A stretch of 64,000 nucleotides of DNA from positions 1,839,501-1,903,500 of the forward strand of contig NZ_CP060825.1 of NCBI RefSeq assembly GCF_014489615.1. Reading direction: 5' to 3'. Positions 42,680 to 50,669 of this stretch are shown here, in pieces. Origin of the DNA: Streptomyces genisteinicus. Lineage in GTDB: Bacteria; Actinomycetota; Actinomycetes; Streptomycetales; Streptomycetaceae. Numbering within the stretch: the first letter of the stretch is position 1; each line of letters starts with the position of its first letter. The notes under the pieces are model-generated. The model was given only the letters and a program-made list of their open reading frames with translations, did no database searches and was not told the origin of the DNA. The position numbers were made by a program, and so were the translations under genes.

Positions 42680-42889
42680 TCAGGACTGCTCGGCGTGCAG
42701 GCTCATCGGCCCGTAGACCACCGCGCCGTCCTCGGAGAGCACCACCTGGTCGGCGCCGCCCTCCTGGAGCGGCTTCCAGTACTCGCCGATCCAGGACTCC
42801 GCGTCGCCCTGGGTGGTGAACTCCTCCGGCTCCACCGCCGGCTGGACCTCCGTACCGTCGGCCGTCTCGAACCGCCACGTCCATGCCAT
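42680..42889 (-). CDS. Small conserved actinobacterial protein (69 aa)
   Basis: The sequence starts MAWTWRFETADGTEVQPAVEPEEF and ends VVYGPMSLHAEQS. It is acidic, rich in Trp and Glu and without membrane segments. It reads like a single alpha/beta domain (FTTQGDAESWIGEYWKPLQEGGADQVVLSEDG) seen in many streptomycetes. Function is unknown. GGGAGG precedes the ATG at 5-base spacing, strong support for a real gene. Confidence 0.85.
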   Translation of the reverse strand: MAWTWRFETADGTEVQPAVEPEEFTTQGDAESWIGEYWKPLQEGGADQVVLSEDGAVVYGPMSLHAEQS

Positions 42890-42991
42890 GTGCGCCTCCC
42901 GGTTCCCTGGGGTCGTGCAGCTGATCACTCGGTGCTGCCCGCAGCGTATCCGGGCGCGCACCCGCCACGGGGACACGGGAGGATCAGGGGC

Positions 42992-44188
42992 GTGGAACTG
43001 ACACTGCTCGGCACCGGCGCCCCGGCCGGACTCCCCCGCCCCGGCTGCCCCTGCGCCGTCTGCGCGACCGCCCGCGGCGACGGGGCACGCGCCGCGACGG
43101 CACTCCTCGTGGACGGCGCGCTGCTGCTGGACCTGACCCCGGGAGCGGCCCTGGCCGCCGCACGGGCCGGGCACACGCTGGCCGGGGTGCGGCAGGTGCT
43201 GCTGACCCACCCGCACGACGGGCCCGCGGTGGACCTGCCCGCCGGGCTGCCGACGGCGGGCCGCGTCCCCGACGGACGGGTGCTCACGCTGATCAGCGGA
43301 CACCGGGTGCGCGCGGTGCCCGTCGACCACCCGGGCACCGGATACGAGGTCACCGCCCCCGACGGGGCACGGCTCCTCTACCTCCCGCCCGGGGCGGCGC
43401 CGGCCGGGCTGGCGGAAGGACTCGCGGCCTACGAGATGGTCGTCGCGGACGTCGTCGGCCGGCCGGACGCGGTGGCCCGGCTGCGGGCCGCGGGCGCCGT
43501 CGGAGCCACCACCGACGTGGTCGCCGCCCACCTCGGCCACGAAGCACCGGGCGGCGCCGAACTGCGGCGCAGGCTCGCCGCCGCGGGAGCCCGGGCGGTT
43601 CCCGACGGAACCACCCTGATCGTGGGCGAGTACCACGCCGTCCCCGACGTGCCCCGGCGCACCCTGGTCACCGGGGGCGCCCGGTCCGGGAAGTCGCTGG
43701 AGGCCGAGCGGCGCCTGGAGTCCTTCCCCGACGTGCTGTACGTCGCCACCGGCGGGACACGCGACGGCGACACCGAATGGGCAGCCCGGGTCACCGCCCA
43801 CCGCGACCGGCGGCCCGGCTCCTGGCAGACCGCCGAGACCTGCGACCTGGCGCCGCTGCTCGCCGAGGAGGGGCCGCCGCTGCTCATCGACTGCCTGTCG
43901 CTGTGGCTCACCGACGCGATGGACCGGGCGGGCGCCTGGGACGACGACCGCTGGGCGAACGGCGGGGAGCGCGCGCTGCGCAAGCGCACGGACGAACTCC
44001 TCGCGGCGGTACGGGAGACGGGGCGGACGGTCGTCGCCGTGACGAACGAGGTCGGCGCGGGCGTCGTCCCCGCGACCGCCTCCGGCCGCCGTTTCCGCGA
44101 CGAACTGGGCCGCTTGAACGCGGCGTTCGCCGCGGAGTGCGAGCATGTGCTGCTGGTGGTGGCGGGGCAGGCGCTGACGCTGCGCTGA
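42992..44188 (+). CDS. cobU: Metallo-beta-lactamase-fold domain fused to CobU (adenosylcobinamide kinase/guanylyltransferase)
   Basis: The 398-aa protein joins two domains. Residues ~1-220 resemble an MBL fold of the PhnP/lipoate-related group (LTLLGTGAPAGLPRPGCPCAVCATA, LLVDGALLLDLTPGA, VLLTHPHDGPAVDLP). However, the usual HxHxDH motif is degenerate here (HPHDGP), so the site may not bind two zinc ions. Residues ~225-398 are CobU: RTLVTGGARSGKSLEAERRL (GTP loop), YVATGG, ARVTAHRDRRPGSWQTAET (the His that becomes guanylylated), LIDCLSLWLTD and VTNEVGAGVVP. The enzyme phosphorylates adenosylcobinamide and converts it to the GDP form in cobalamin nucleotide-loop assembly. cobT and cobS follow in the same direction. 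Confidence 0.9.
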   Translation: MELTLLGTGAPAGLPRPGCPCAVCATARGDGARAATALLVDGALLLDLTPGAALAAARAGHTLAGVRQVLLTHPHDGPAVDLPAGLPTAGRVPDGRVLTLISGHRVRAVPVDHPGTGYEVTAPDGARLLYLPPGAAPAGLAEGLAAYEMVVADVVGRPDAVARLRAAGAVGATTDVVAAHLGHEAPGGAELRRRLAAAGARAVPDGTTLIVGEYHAVPDVPRRTLVTGGARSGKSLEAERRLESFPDVLYVATGGTRDGDTEWAARVTAHRDRRPGSWQTAETCDLAPLLAEEGPPLLIDCLSLWLTDAMDRAGAWDDDRWANGGERALRKRTDELLAAVRETGRTVVAVTNEVGAGVVPATASGRRFRDELGRLNAAFAAECEHVLLVVAGQALTLR

Positions 44189-44228
44189 GGGGGCCTTGCC
44201 GGGGGGGGGTGCCCGCGGGTGCGGGTGC

Positions 44229-45130
44229 ACGTTTGGGTGCGGGTGTGTGGGTGGCGCACCCCCGCTGCGCGCGGGTTGTCCTCAGACGCCGGACGGGCTT
44301 TGGTGCCCGGTCGGGCGTGTTTTTCTTGTGCGGGCGGGGGTGGTGCACCCCCGCTCCGCGCGGGTGTCCTCAAACGCCGGACGGGCTTGAGTTGCCCGAA
44401 CCGGGTCCGCACCGCAGGACAAAAGTTGCGGGTCCCTCCGGAGGCTAGAGCGCCCGCTCGCCCCAGACCTACGTCGCCCTAACTGGACGACCGTCGGGCG
44501 CTTACGCCTCCTGCGCGCCCCGTGTCCGCGGCGAACGCACCGGCCGGACGGGGGGAGGGAGCAGTTCCGGCTGCGGGTAGGTGGGTGCAGGGTGGCCGTC
44601 CGAGACCGGGGACGCGGCACGAGGCGATGTGGGCGCCTGCCCGTACATGTTCGGCCCGTCCGGCAAGGACACCTCGCACGCGCAGCGGAGGTGAGCAAGC
44701 CACCCGGTCCCGCGATTGAGGACACGGCACCAGGCCATGCCGCGAACAGCACACGCGGCCACAGATGCTCACGACCACCGGGGCCGCGGACGAAGAGACA
44801 GCCCCGACACCGGCGGGCCGGTACGTTCCCCGGGGACACGGGGCGCGCAGGAGGCGTAAGCGGCCGACGGTCCTCCGGCTAGGGCAGGTCAAGTCTGGGG
44901 CGAGCGGGCGCTCTAGCCTCCGGAGGGACCCGCAACCCCCACTCCACGCACCGGACCAGCGCCGTGCAACCCAAGCCCGTCCGGCGCTTGAGGACACCCG
45001 CGCGCAGCGTGGGTGCACCACCCCCGCCCGCACGCAGGGCGCAAGCCCGACCACGCAACAAAGCCCGTCCGGCGTCTGAGGACAACCCGCGCGCAGCGGG
45101 GGTGCGCCACCCACACACCCGCACCCGCAC
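44229..45130. repeat. Long imperfect inverted repeat between cobU and cobT
   Basis: The left arm (about 44229-44545) and right arm (about 44815-45130) are roughly 315 bp each and strongly similar as reverse complements; for example GTGCGGGTGTGTGGGTGG at the outer end and CGGGTCCCTCCGGAGGCTAG further in occur in both. Each arm contains two copies of a unit ending CGCCGGACGGGCT, a sequence common in Streptomyces intergenic DNA. A further partial copy lies near 45181-45215. The central ~270 bp spacer shows no recognisable gene. The block fills almost all of the 1140-bp cobU-cobT gap and would form a huge hairpin in RNA. Confidence 0.85.
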
Positions 45131-45315
45131 ACGAGCGAAACCCACACCCGCGGAAACCGCCCCCCGCCCCGGCAAGGCCCCCCGCGCGCAGCGTGGGTGC
45201 GCCACCCCCACACCCGCACACGAAAGCGCACCGCGCCCGCGGACACCGCAACGCCCCCCAAGGGGACCCGCCCCCGCGGACACCGCCCCCCAGGGGCGGC
45301 CCCCCTTGGGGCGGG

Positions 45316-45321
45316 TACTGT
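45316..45321 (+). promoter_or_regulatory. -10 box of a leaderless cobT transcript
   Basis: TACTGT ends 7 bp before the cobT ATG at 45329, and there is no ribosome-binding site. The promoter sits just outside the long inverted repeat, so cobT expression need not pass through it. Confidence 0.5.
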
Positions 45322-45328
45322 TCCGCGA

Positions 45329-46420
45329 ATGAGCAGGCTGAATCTCGACGACTTCTCCGATCTGATCGAGCGCCCCGACAGCGGTGTCCGGCGTGACGCC
45401 GAGGAACGGCGTGAGCGGCTGGTCGTGCCGCCCGGGGCACTCGGCCGTCTCGACGAGCTGGCCGAGTGGCTGGCGGCGGCGCAGGCCGCCGTCCCGGTCC
45501 GGGCCGTCGAGCGGCCGCGGGTGGTGCTGTTCGCCGGTGATCACGGGGTCGCCGGGCTGGGGGTGTCGGGGCGTGCCGCGGGCACCGCGCACGAGCTGGT
45601 GCGGGCGGTCCTGGACGGCGGGCGCCCGGTGTCCGTGGTGGCGCGCCGGACCGGCGTGCCGGTGCGGATCGTGGACGCCGGTCTCGACTGCGACCCGGAG
45701 CTCCTGCCCGAGGACGTCACGCGTCACCGGGTGCGCCGCGGCAGCGGGCGGATCGACGTCGAGGACGCGCTCACCGTCGAGGAGGCCGAGCAGGCGGTGC
45801 GCCTCGGTATGGCGATCGCCGACGAGGAGGCGGACTCGGGCACGGACGTGGTCGTCCTCGGCGACCTCAGTGTGGGCGGGACGACCGCGGCGGCCACGCT
45901 GGTCGCCGCCCTGTGCGGCACGGACGCGTCGGTGGTCACGGGCCGGGGCGGCGCCGGGATCGACGACCTGGCGTGGATGCGCAAGTGCGCGGCGATCCGG
46001 GACGCGCTGCGGCGTGCCCGTCCGGTGCTGGGCGACCAGCTGGAGCTGCTGGCGGCGGTGGGCGGCGCCGACCTGGCGGCGATGACGGGTTTCCTGCTCC
46101 AGGCGTCGTCGCGCCGGCTGCCGGTGATCCTCGACGGCGTGGTGACGGCCGCGTGCGCCCTGGTGGCGCAGCGCGCGGCGTTCCGTTCGCCCGACTGGTG
46201 GCTCGCCGGGCAGCTGAGCGGGGAGCCGGCGCAGGCGAAGGCGCTGGACCGGCTGGCGCTGACGCCGGTGCTCGACCACGGGGTGACCGTGGGCGAGGGC
46301 ACGGGGGCGCTGCTCGCGCTGCCGCTGCTCCAGTCCGCCGCGGCTCTCGTCGCGGAGCTGCCCGAGCGCGACCGGCCCGCCGCGGCGGACGAGGAGAAGG
46401 CGGAGCTGCCCGGCGGCTGA
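45329..46420 (+). CDS. cobT: Nicotinate-nucleotide:dimethylbenzimidazole phosphoribosyltransferase CobT
   Basis: The 363-aa enzyme makes alpha-ribazole phosphate, the lower ligand of cobalamin. Family motifs: PPGALGRLDELAEWLAA, VVLFAGDHGVAGLGVS, VLGDLSVGGTTAAATLVAAL (the EMGIGNTT-like loop), TGRGGAGIDD, ILDGVVTAACAL and TVGEGTGALLALPLL with the catalytic Glu. Length is normal. The start rests on the leaderless promoter; the frame is open for another 44 codons upstream, but that stretch lies in repeat DNA. Confidence 0.95.
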   Translation: MSRLNLDDFSDLIERPDSGVRRDAEERRERLVVPPGALGRLDELAEWLAAAQAAVPVRAVERPRVVLFAGDHGVAGLGVSGRAAGTAHELVRAVLDGGRPVSVVARRTGVPVRIVDAGLDCDPELLPEDVTRHRVRRGSGRIDVEDALTVEEAEQAVRLGMAIADEEADSGTDVVVLGDLSVGGTTAAATLVAALCGTDASVVTGRGGAGIDDLAWMRKCAAIRDALRRARPVLGDQLELLAAVGGADLAAMTGFLLQASSRRLPVILDGVVTAACALVAQRAAFRSPDWWLAGQLSGEPAQAKALDRLALTPVLDHGVTVGEGTGALLALPLLQSAAALVAELPERDRPAAADEEKAELPGG

Positions 46421-46492
46421 GCCGGCTCGGGGTGGTGGGGCCGCCGTCGGCCTCACTGCCCCCGCCTCAAGCGCCCCATATGATCCCGTTTC

Positions 46493-48241
46493 ATGGGAGA
46501 TGTCCGTGATTCCGGTGAGGGCGGCGACCGGTCGCGGCGGGCCGCCGCGTTCGCCATCTGGTACCTGCGCCTCGTGACGTTCGTGAACTTCCTGAGCGCC
46601 GTGTGGGTGTCCCTGGGCCAGGATCTGCGCCGCCACAACGCCGACGACTACTTCACGCCCTACCTGCTGACCGCGGGCTTCGCCTCCGGCGTCTTCACCC
46701 TCTTCCTCGCGGTGACGATGCGGCGCCGCAAACGGGCCGCCTGGATCCTGAACCTGGTGCTCGGCGGTCTGTTCCTGCTGCTGTTCGCCGTCGCGCTGGT
46801 GTTCCCCGAGATCCGCGGCAAGGCGCAGAACTGGATCTCCTTCGTCCTGACCGCGGCCTTCGTGGCGGCGCTGCTGATCGGCCGCCGGGAGTTCTACGCC
46901 AAGGGCGACCGCTCCAACCCGAAGCTCGCCGGCGGGGTCGCCGTGGGCGGGCTGCTCGTCACGTCGCTGGCCGCCACCGGACTCGTCGCGCTGACCGACA
47001 CCTCCCCGCAGAGCTCGACCTTCCTGGAGAAGTGGCGCTACGGGGCGATGCGGCTGGTCTCCGTCTCCGTGGACGACGACCGCTTCCCGGCGATCACCAC
47101 ACCGGGGTGGGTCGACGTCCTGATCAACATCATGTCCACGCTGCTGATCCTCGCCGTGCTGTACGCGGCGTTCCGCTCGCGGCGGGCCGTGGATCCGCTG
47201 ACCGAGGACGACGAGGCCCGTCTGCGGGCGCTGCTGGACAAGCACGGGGACCGCGATTCGCTGGGGTACTTCGCGCTGCGCCGGGAGAAGAGCGTCGTGT
47301 GGTCGCCGACCGGGAAGGCCGCCGTGGCGTACCGGGTGGTGGGCGGGGTGTCGCTCGCGTCCGGGGATCCGATCGGCGACCCCGAGGCGTGGCCGGGCGC
47401 GATCGCCCCGTGGCTGGCGCAGGCGCGCGAGCACGGCTGGGTCCCGGCGGTGATGGGCGCCGGCGAGGAGGCCGGCACGGTCTACGCCCGCCACGGGCTG
47501 GACGCGCTGGAGCTCGGCGACGAGGCGATCGTCGACACGGACGAGTTCACGCTGGAGGGGCGGGCGATGCGTTCCGTGCGCCAGGCCTACAACCGGGTGA
47601 AGCGCGCCGGGTACGAGGTGCGGATCCGGCGCCACGAGGACATCCCGCCCGAGGAGGCGGCCGAGCTGCTGCGGCGTGCCGACGAGTGGCGCGACGGTGC
47701 GACCGAGCGGGGCTTCTCGATGGCGCTGGGCCGGCTGGGCGACCCGGCGGACGGCCGCTGCGTGATGCTGGAGTGCGCGGACGGCGACGGGACGCCGAAG
47801 GCGCTGCTCAGCTTCGTGCCGTGGGGTCCGAAGGGGCTGTCGCTGGACCTGATGCGCCGTGACCGTGAGGCGGAGAACGGGCTGACGGAGTTCATGGTGA
47901 TCGAACTCCTCCAGCGTTCCGAGGAGATCGGCGTCACCGAGGTCTCCCTGAACTTCGCGATGTTCCGGTCGGTCTTCGAGCGGGGCTCCCGGCTCGGCGC
48001 GGGGCCGGTGCTGAGGCTGTGGCGCTCGGTGCTCGGGTTCTTCTCCCGCTGGTGGCAGATCGAGTCCCTCTACCGGGCGAACGCGAAGTACCGGCCGATC
48101 TGGGAACCGCGCTACATGCTCTTCGAGAAGAGTTCCGACCTGCCGCGCATCGGCGTGGCCGCGGCACGCGCCGAGGGCTTCCTGGAGGCTCCGGGACTGC
48201 CCGAGTGGGCGCGCCGCCGCCGGCTGGCAAGCGGTCGGTGA
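46493..48241 (+). CDS. Phosphatidylglycerol lysyltransferase-like protein (LysX/MprF family, DUF2156)
   Basis: The 582-aa protein has six or seven helices in the first ~230 residues and a C-terminal cytoplasmic double-GNAT (DUF2156) domain: YFALRREKSVVWSPTGKAAVAYRVVGGVSLASGDPIG, RSVRQAYNRVKRAGYEV, EWRDGATERGFSMALGRLGDP, ALLSFVPWGPKGLSLDLMRRD and EVSLNFAMFRSVFERG. This domain uses aminoacyl-tRNA to add an amino acid, usually lysine, to phosphatidylglycerol, lowering membrane charge and giving resistance to cationic peptides. The membrane part is shorter than the flippase of Staphylococcus MprF. TATGAT (46479-46484) ends 8 bp before the ATG, a leaderless arrangement. The next gene overlaps by four bases. 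Confidence 0.92.
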   Translation: MGDVRDSGEGGDRSRRAAAFAIWYLRLVTFVNFLSAVWVSLGQDLRRHNADDYFTPYLLTAGFASGVFTLFLAVTMRRRKRAAWILNLVLGGLFLLLFAVALVFPEIRGKAQNWISFVLTAAFVAALLIGRREFYAKGDRSNPKLAGGVAVGGLLVTSLAATGLVALTDTSPQSSTFLEKWRYGAMRLVSVSVDDDRFPAITTPGWVDVLINIMSTLLILAVLYAAFRSRRAVDPLTEDDEARLRALLDKHGDRDSLGYFALRREKSVVWSPTGKAAVAYRVVGGVSLASGDPIGDPEAWPGAIAPWLAQAREHGWVPAVMGAGEEAGTVYARHGLDALELGDEAIVDTDEFTLEGRAMRSVRQAYNRVKRAGYEVRIRRHEDIPPEEAAELLRRADEWRDGATERGFSMALGRLGDPADGRCVMLECADGDGTPKALLSFVPWGPKGLSLDLMRRDREAENGLTEFMVIELLQRSEEIGVTEVSLNFAMFRSVFERGSRLGAGPVLRLWRSVLGFFSRWWQIESLYRANAKYRPIWEPRYMLFEKSSDLPRIGVAAARAEGFLEAPGLPEWARRRRLASGR

Positions 48242-48924
48242 ACACCGCGTCCGCCTTCGCCCGCCGCGAATGGGGACCGCTGTACGCCGCGGTCCGTCCC
48301 GCGCTCGCGGCACGGAGCCTGCGGGCGGTCCCGCTGACCCTGGTGTCGGTCGGGCTGACGGCCGTCGCCTGGGCCGTGGAACGCCGCTCCTGGGGCCTGC
48401 CCGTGGTGGAGGCGGTGGGCGGTGTGCGGGCGGACGACCCGCTGTGGCTCGCCCTGGCGCGCACCCCCCTGTCGCTGTTCGTCCCGGCGGAACGCCTGCC
48501 GGTGTGGGGCGCGCTGGCGCAGGTCCTGGTGGTGTTCGGCGTCGCGGAGATCGCCCTCGGCCGCCGCGCGCTGGTGGTGATCGCGTACGTCTCGACCCTG
48601 GCCGGCACCGCGTACGCGCGTGTCGGGGTGGCCGTGGGGCCGGACGGGGCGTTCGGGCTGCCCGCGTCGGACGCGGCGGTCCTGGACACCGGGCCGTCGG
48701 CCGCGGTCGTCGGCCTCACAGTGTGCGTCTGCCTGCGCTACCGGGCGTGGGTCACGTGCGCTCTCGTGGTGGCGGCGATGGCCGCCGAGGTGGCCGTGGA
48801 GCCGGATCTGGCGGGCAAGGAGCACCTGGCGGCCGTCGCGGCAGCCCTGGTGCTGTGCGCGGGCGGCGCGGTGGCGCGCCGGCGGACGGCCGGCGGGGCA
48901 CGGGGACGCGCCGGCCCGCCGTAG
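48238..48924 (+). CDS. Polytopic membrane protein, rhomboid-like
   Basis: The 228-aa protein has six hydrophobic segments (PLTLVSVGLTAVAWAV; LPVWGALAQVLVVFGVAEIALG; ALVVIAYVSTLAGTAYARV; AAVVGLTVCVCLRYRAWVTCALVVAAMAAEVAV; HLAAVAAALVLCAGGAV). Spacing resembles the actinobacterial rhomboid-like family, but I cannot find the GxSG catalytic serine motif; DTGPSAAVVG is the nearest. It may be a pseudoprotease or unrelated. GTGA overlap with the lysyltransferase gene implies coupled translation and a shared membrane-lipid role. Confidence 0.72.
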   Translation: MNTASAFARREWGPLYAAVRPALAARSLRAVPLTLVSVGLTAVAWAVERRSWGLPVVEAVGGVRADDPLWLALARTPLSLFVPAERLPVWGALAQVLVVFGVAEIALGRRALVVIAYVSTLAGTAYARVGVAVGPDGAFGLPASDAAVLDTGPSAAVVGLTVCVCLRYRAWVTCALVVAAMAAEVAVEPDLAGKEHLAAVAAALVLCAGGAVARRRTAGGARGRAGPP

Positions 48925-48933
48925 CGTGCCGGA

Positions 48934-49716
48934 TCAGGGCTGCCCGCGGTCGGACGGATCGCGCTCCGGGGGGAGGGCGGGCCGGTCCGGGGCGCCCCCG
49001 ATCAGGTCCTGGAAGGCACGCCGCGGGCGCTCCCAGCGCCGGTCGTGGCGTTCGGCGCGCACCGCGGAACGGGCCCTGGCCTTCGGCCGGTTGCGGTAGA
49101 AGCGGCGCGCCCAGAGGGAGTCGGGGCGCGCGAGGCGCACCGCGCCGACGAGGGCGACGAACGGGACGAGCACGCCGATCAGGCCGAGCCGGGCCTTGCC
49201 CTTGACGAGGGCGATCAGCACGAAGAGGAAGTTGGCGGCGACGGTGAGGAGGAGGGAGGCGCGGTTCTGGCGTTCGTCCGGGGTCAGGCCGTCGACGCCG
49301 AGTGGTGACGACCCGCTGAGGAAGAGCAGGGCGAGGGCGGCGGCGAGGACGACGACCTCCACGCTCTGCCGGCCCTGTTCGGTCCAGTAGACGTCGTCCA
49401 GGTGCAGGATGAGCGCGAACTCGTCGAGCACCAGACCGACGCCGATGCCGAAGATCACGGCGCAGATGGCGGAGGCGACGCCGTACTGGCCGCTGCCGAC
49501 CGCGCCGAAGCCGCCGATGACGGTGAGCACGACCCCGGGCACGACGTGGTGGATGTGGAGCCCGCCGGGGCTGACGTTGCGGAAGGGGCCCTTGCCGGCG
49601 CGGATCATGCGGGTGATCATCCGGGTCAGCAGGAAGGTGAGGACGAACGAGACCAGGGCGAGGAACATCGGGAGTTTCCCCGGCTCGACGATGTTGCGGT
49701 AGAACCAGTGGCCCAT
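48934..49716 (-). CDS. Integral membrane protein of unknown function
   Basis: The 260-aa protein starts MGHWFYRNIVEPGKLPMFLALVSFVLTFLLTRMITRMIRAGKGPFRNVSPGGLHIHHVVPGVVL. The His-rich HIHH and the acidic FALILHLDDVYW between helices suggest a metal or polar active site in a membrane enzyme, but no family function is known to me. About six helices are followed by a basic C-terminal tail of ~60 residues. The ATG is preceded by an AT-rich region (49729-49755) that probably holds its promoter. It converges on the rhomboid-like gene with only 9 bp between stops. Confidence 0.85.
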   Translation of the reverse strand: MGHWFYRNIVEPGKLPMFLALVSFVLTFLLTRMITRMIRAGKGPFRNVSPGGLHIHHVVPGVVLTVIGGFGAVGSGQYGVASAICAVIFGIGVGLVLDEFALILHLDDVYWTEQGRQSVEVVVLAAALALLFLSGSSPLGVDGLTPDERQNRASLLLTVAANFLFVLIALVKGKARLGLIGVLVPFVALVGAVRLARPDSLWARRFYRNRPKARARSAVRAERHDRRWERPRRAFQDLIGGAPDRPALPPERDPSDRGQP

Positions 49717-49835
49717 TCCGTGTGCTCCATATTCGCGCGTTTTGCGCAATTTACCGCCATGCGGGTCCTGCCGCGGGGCACGGCTCGGTTGCGGGAGGGC
49801 GGGTGCGGGTGGGCGCGGGCGGCCGTGCGGGCCGG

Positions 49836-49870
49836 CGACGGGCGACGGGCGACGGGCGACGGGCGACGGG
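49836..49870 (+). repeat. Heptanucleotide tandem repeat next to the cobS promoter
   Basis: Five exact copies of CGACGGG end 1 bp before the TACCCT -10 box (49872-49877). The repeat covers the whole -35 to -10 spacer, so adding or losing a unit would move any -35 element by 7 bp. Confidence 0.85.
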
Positions 49871-49871
49871 C

Positions 49872-49877
49872 TACCCT
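49872..49877 (+). promoter_or_regulatory. -10 box of a leaderless cobS transcript
   Basis: TACCCT ends 6 bp before the GTG at 49884; no ribosome-binding site is present. Confidence 0.45.
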
Positions 49878-49883
49878 CGCGCG

Positions 49884-50660
49884 GTGGACTCATCGCACGG
49901 CATACGCTTCGCCTTCGGCACCCTGACCGTCCTCCCCGTGCGGGTGACGCGCTGGGACCGCGAGGCGGGCCGCGCCGGGATGGTGTGGGCGCCCCTCGCC
50001 GGGCTGGTCGTCGGGCTGTGCGCCGCGGCGGCCGGCGGACTCCTCGTGCTGCTCGGCTCCGGCCCGCTCCTCGCGGCGGTGGCGAGCACCGCGGTGCCGG
50101 CGGTCCTCACCCGCGCCCTTCATCTGGACGGCCTCGCCGACACCGCCGACGGCCTCGGCAGCGGGAAGCCCGCCGAGGACGCCCTGCGGATCATGAAGCA
50201 GTCGGACATCGGGCCCTTCGGCGTCGTCACCGTCCTGTTCGTCCTGCTGGCCCAGGTCGCGGCGCTGAACGAGCTCTGGGCGGCCGGCTGGGGTCGCGGG
50301 GCGTGCGCGGCCGCGCTGGCCGGGGTGACCGCCCGGCTGGCCCTGACAGCGGCCTCCCGCACGGGCGTGCCCGCCGCCCGCCCCGACGGGCTCGGGGCGG
50401 CCGTCGCCGGGGCGGTGCCCGTGCGCGCGGCGCTGGGCACCGTCGCGCTGGTCACGGCGGCAGCGGCGGGTGCCGCCGCCGTCCTGGGCGGTGTCGCGGC
50501 CGCGCTGCACACGGTGCTCGCGGTGGCCGTCGCCCTGGCTGCCGCCGAACTGCTGCTGCGCCGGTGCGTGCGGCGGCTCGGCGGCGTGACGGGCGACGTG
50601 TTCGGCGCCCTGGCGGAGACGGCGGGCACGGCGGCGCTGGTGGTGCTCGTCCTGGGCTGA
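49884..50660 (+). CDS. cobS: Adenosylcobinamide-GDP ribazoletransferase (cobalamin synthase) CobS
   Basis: The 258-aa membrane enzyme joins adenosylcobinamide-GDP with alpha-ribazole in the last step of cobalamin nucleotide-loop assembly. Motifs: FAFGTLTVLPVRV at the N-terminus, LTRALHLDGLADTADGLGSGKPAEDALRIMKQSDIGPFGVVTVL, the family signature with the metal-binding Asp cluster, and about six helices. It completes cobU-cobT-cobS in this window, although three unrelated genes lie between cobT and cobS. The 3' end converges on the Sph3-like gene (9 bp gap). Confidence 0.95.
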   Translation: MDSSHGIRFAFGTLTVLPVRVTRWDREAGRAGMVWAPLAGLVVGLCAAAAGGLLVLLGSGPLLAAVASTAVPAVLTRALHLDGLADTADGLGSGKPAEDALRIMKQSDIGPFGVVTVLFVLLAQVAALNELWAAGWGRGACAAALAGVTARLALTAASRTGVPAARPDGLGAAVAGAVPVRAALGTVALVTAAAAGAAAVLGGVAAALHTVLAVAVALAAAELLLRRCVRRLGGVTGDVFGALAETAGTAALVVLVLG

Positions 50661-50669
50661 GCGGCGGGC

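Noticed and set aside
44196..45332. Several frames of 60-185 codons in the cobU-cobT gap
   Set aside because: They arise from the repeated GC-rich units of the inverted repeat, match each other because of the repeats, and lack plausible starts or conserved features.
42586..49883. A cobalamin riboswitch for cobU, cobT or cobS
   Set aside because: I found no B12-box-like sequence or multi-stem leader. cobT and cobS appear leaderless, leaving no room for one.
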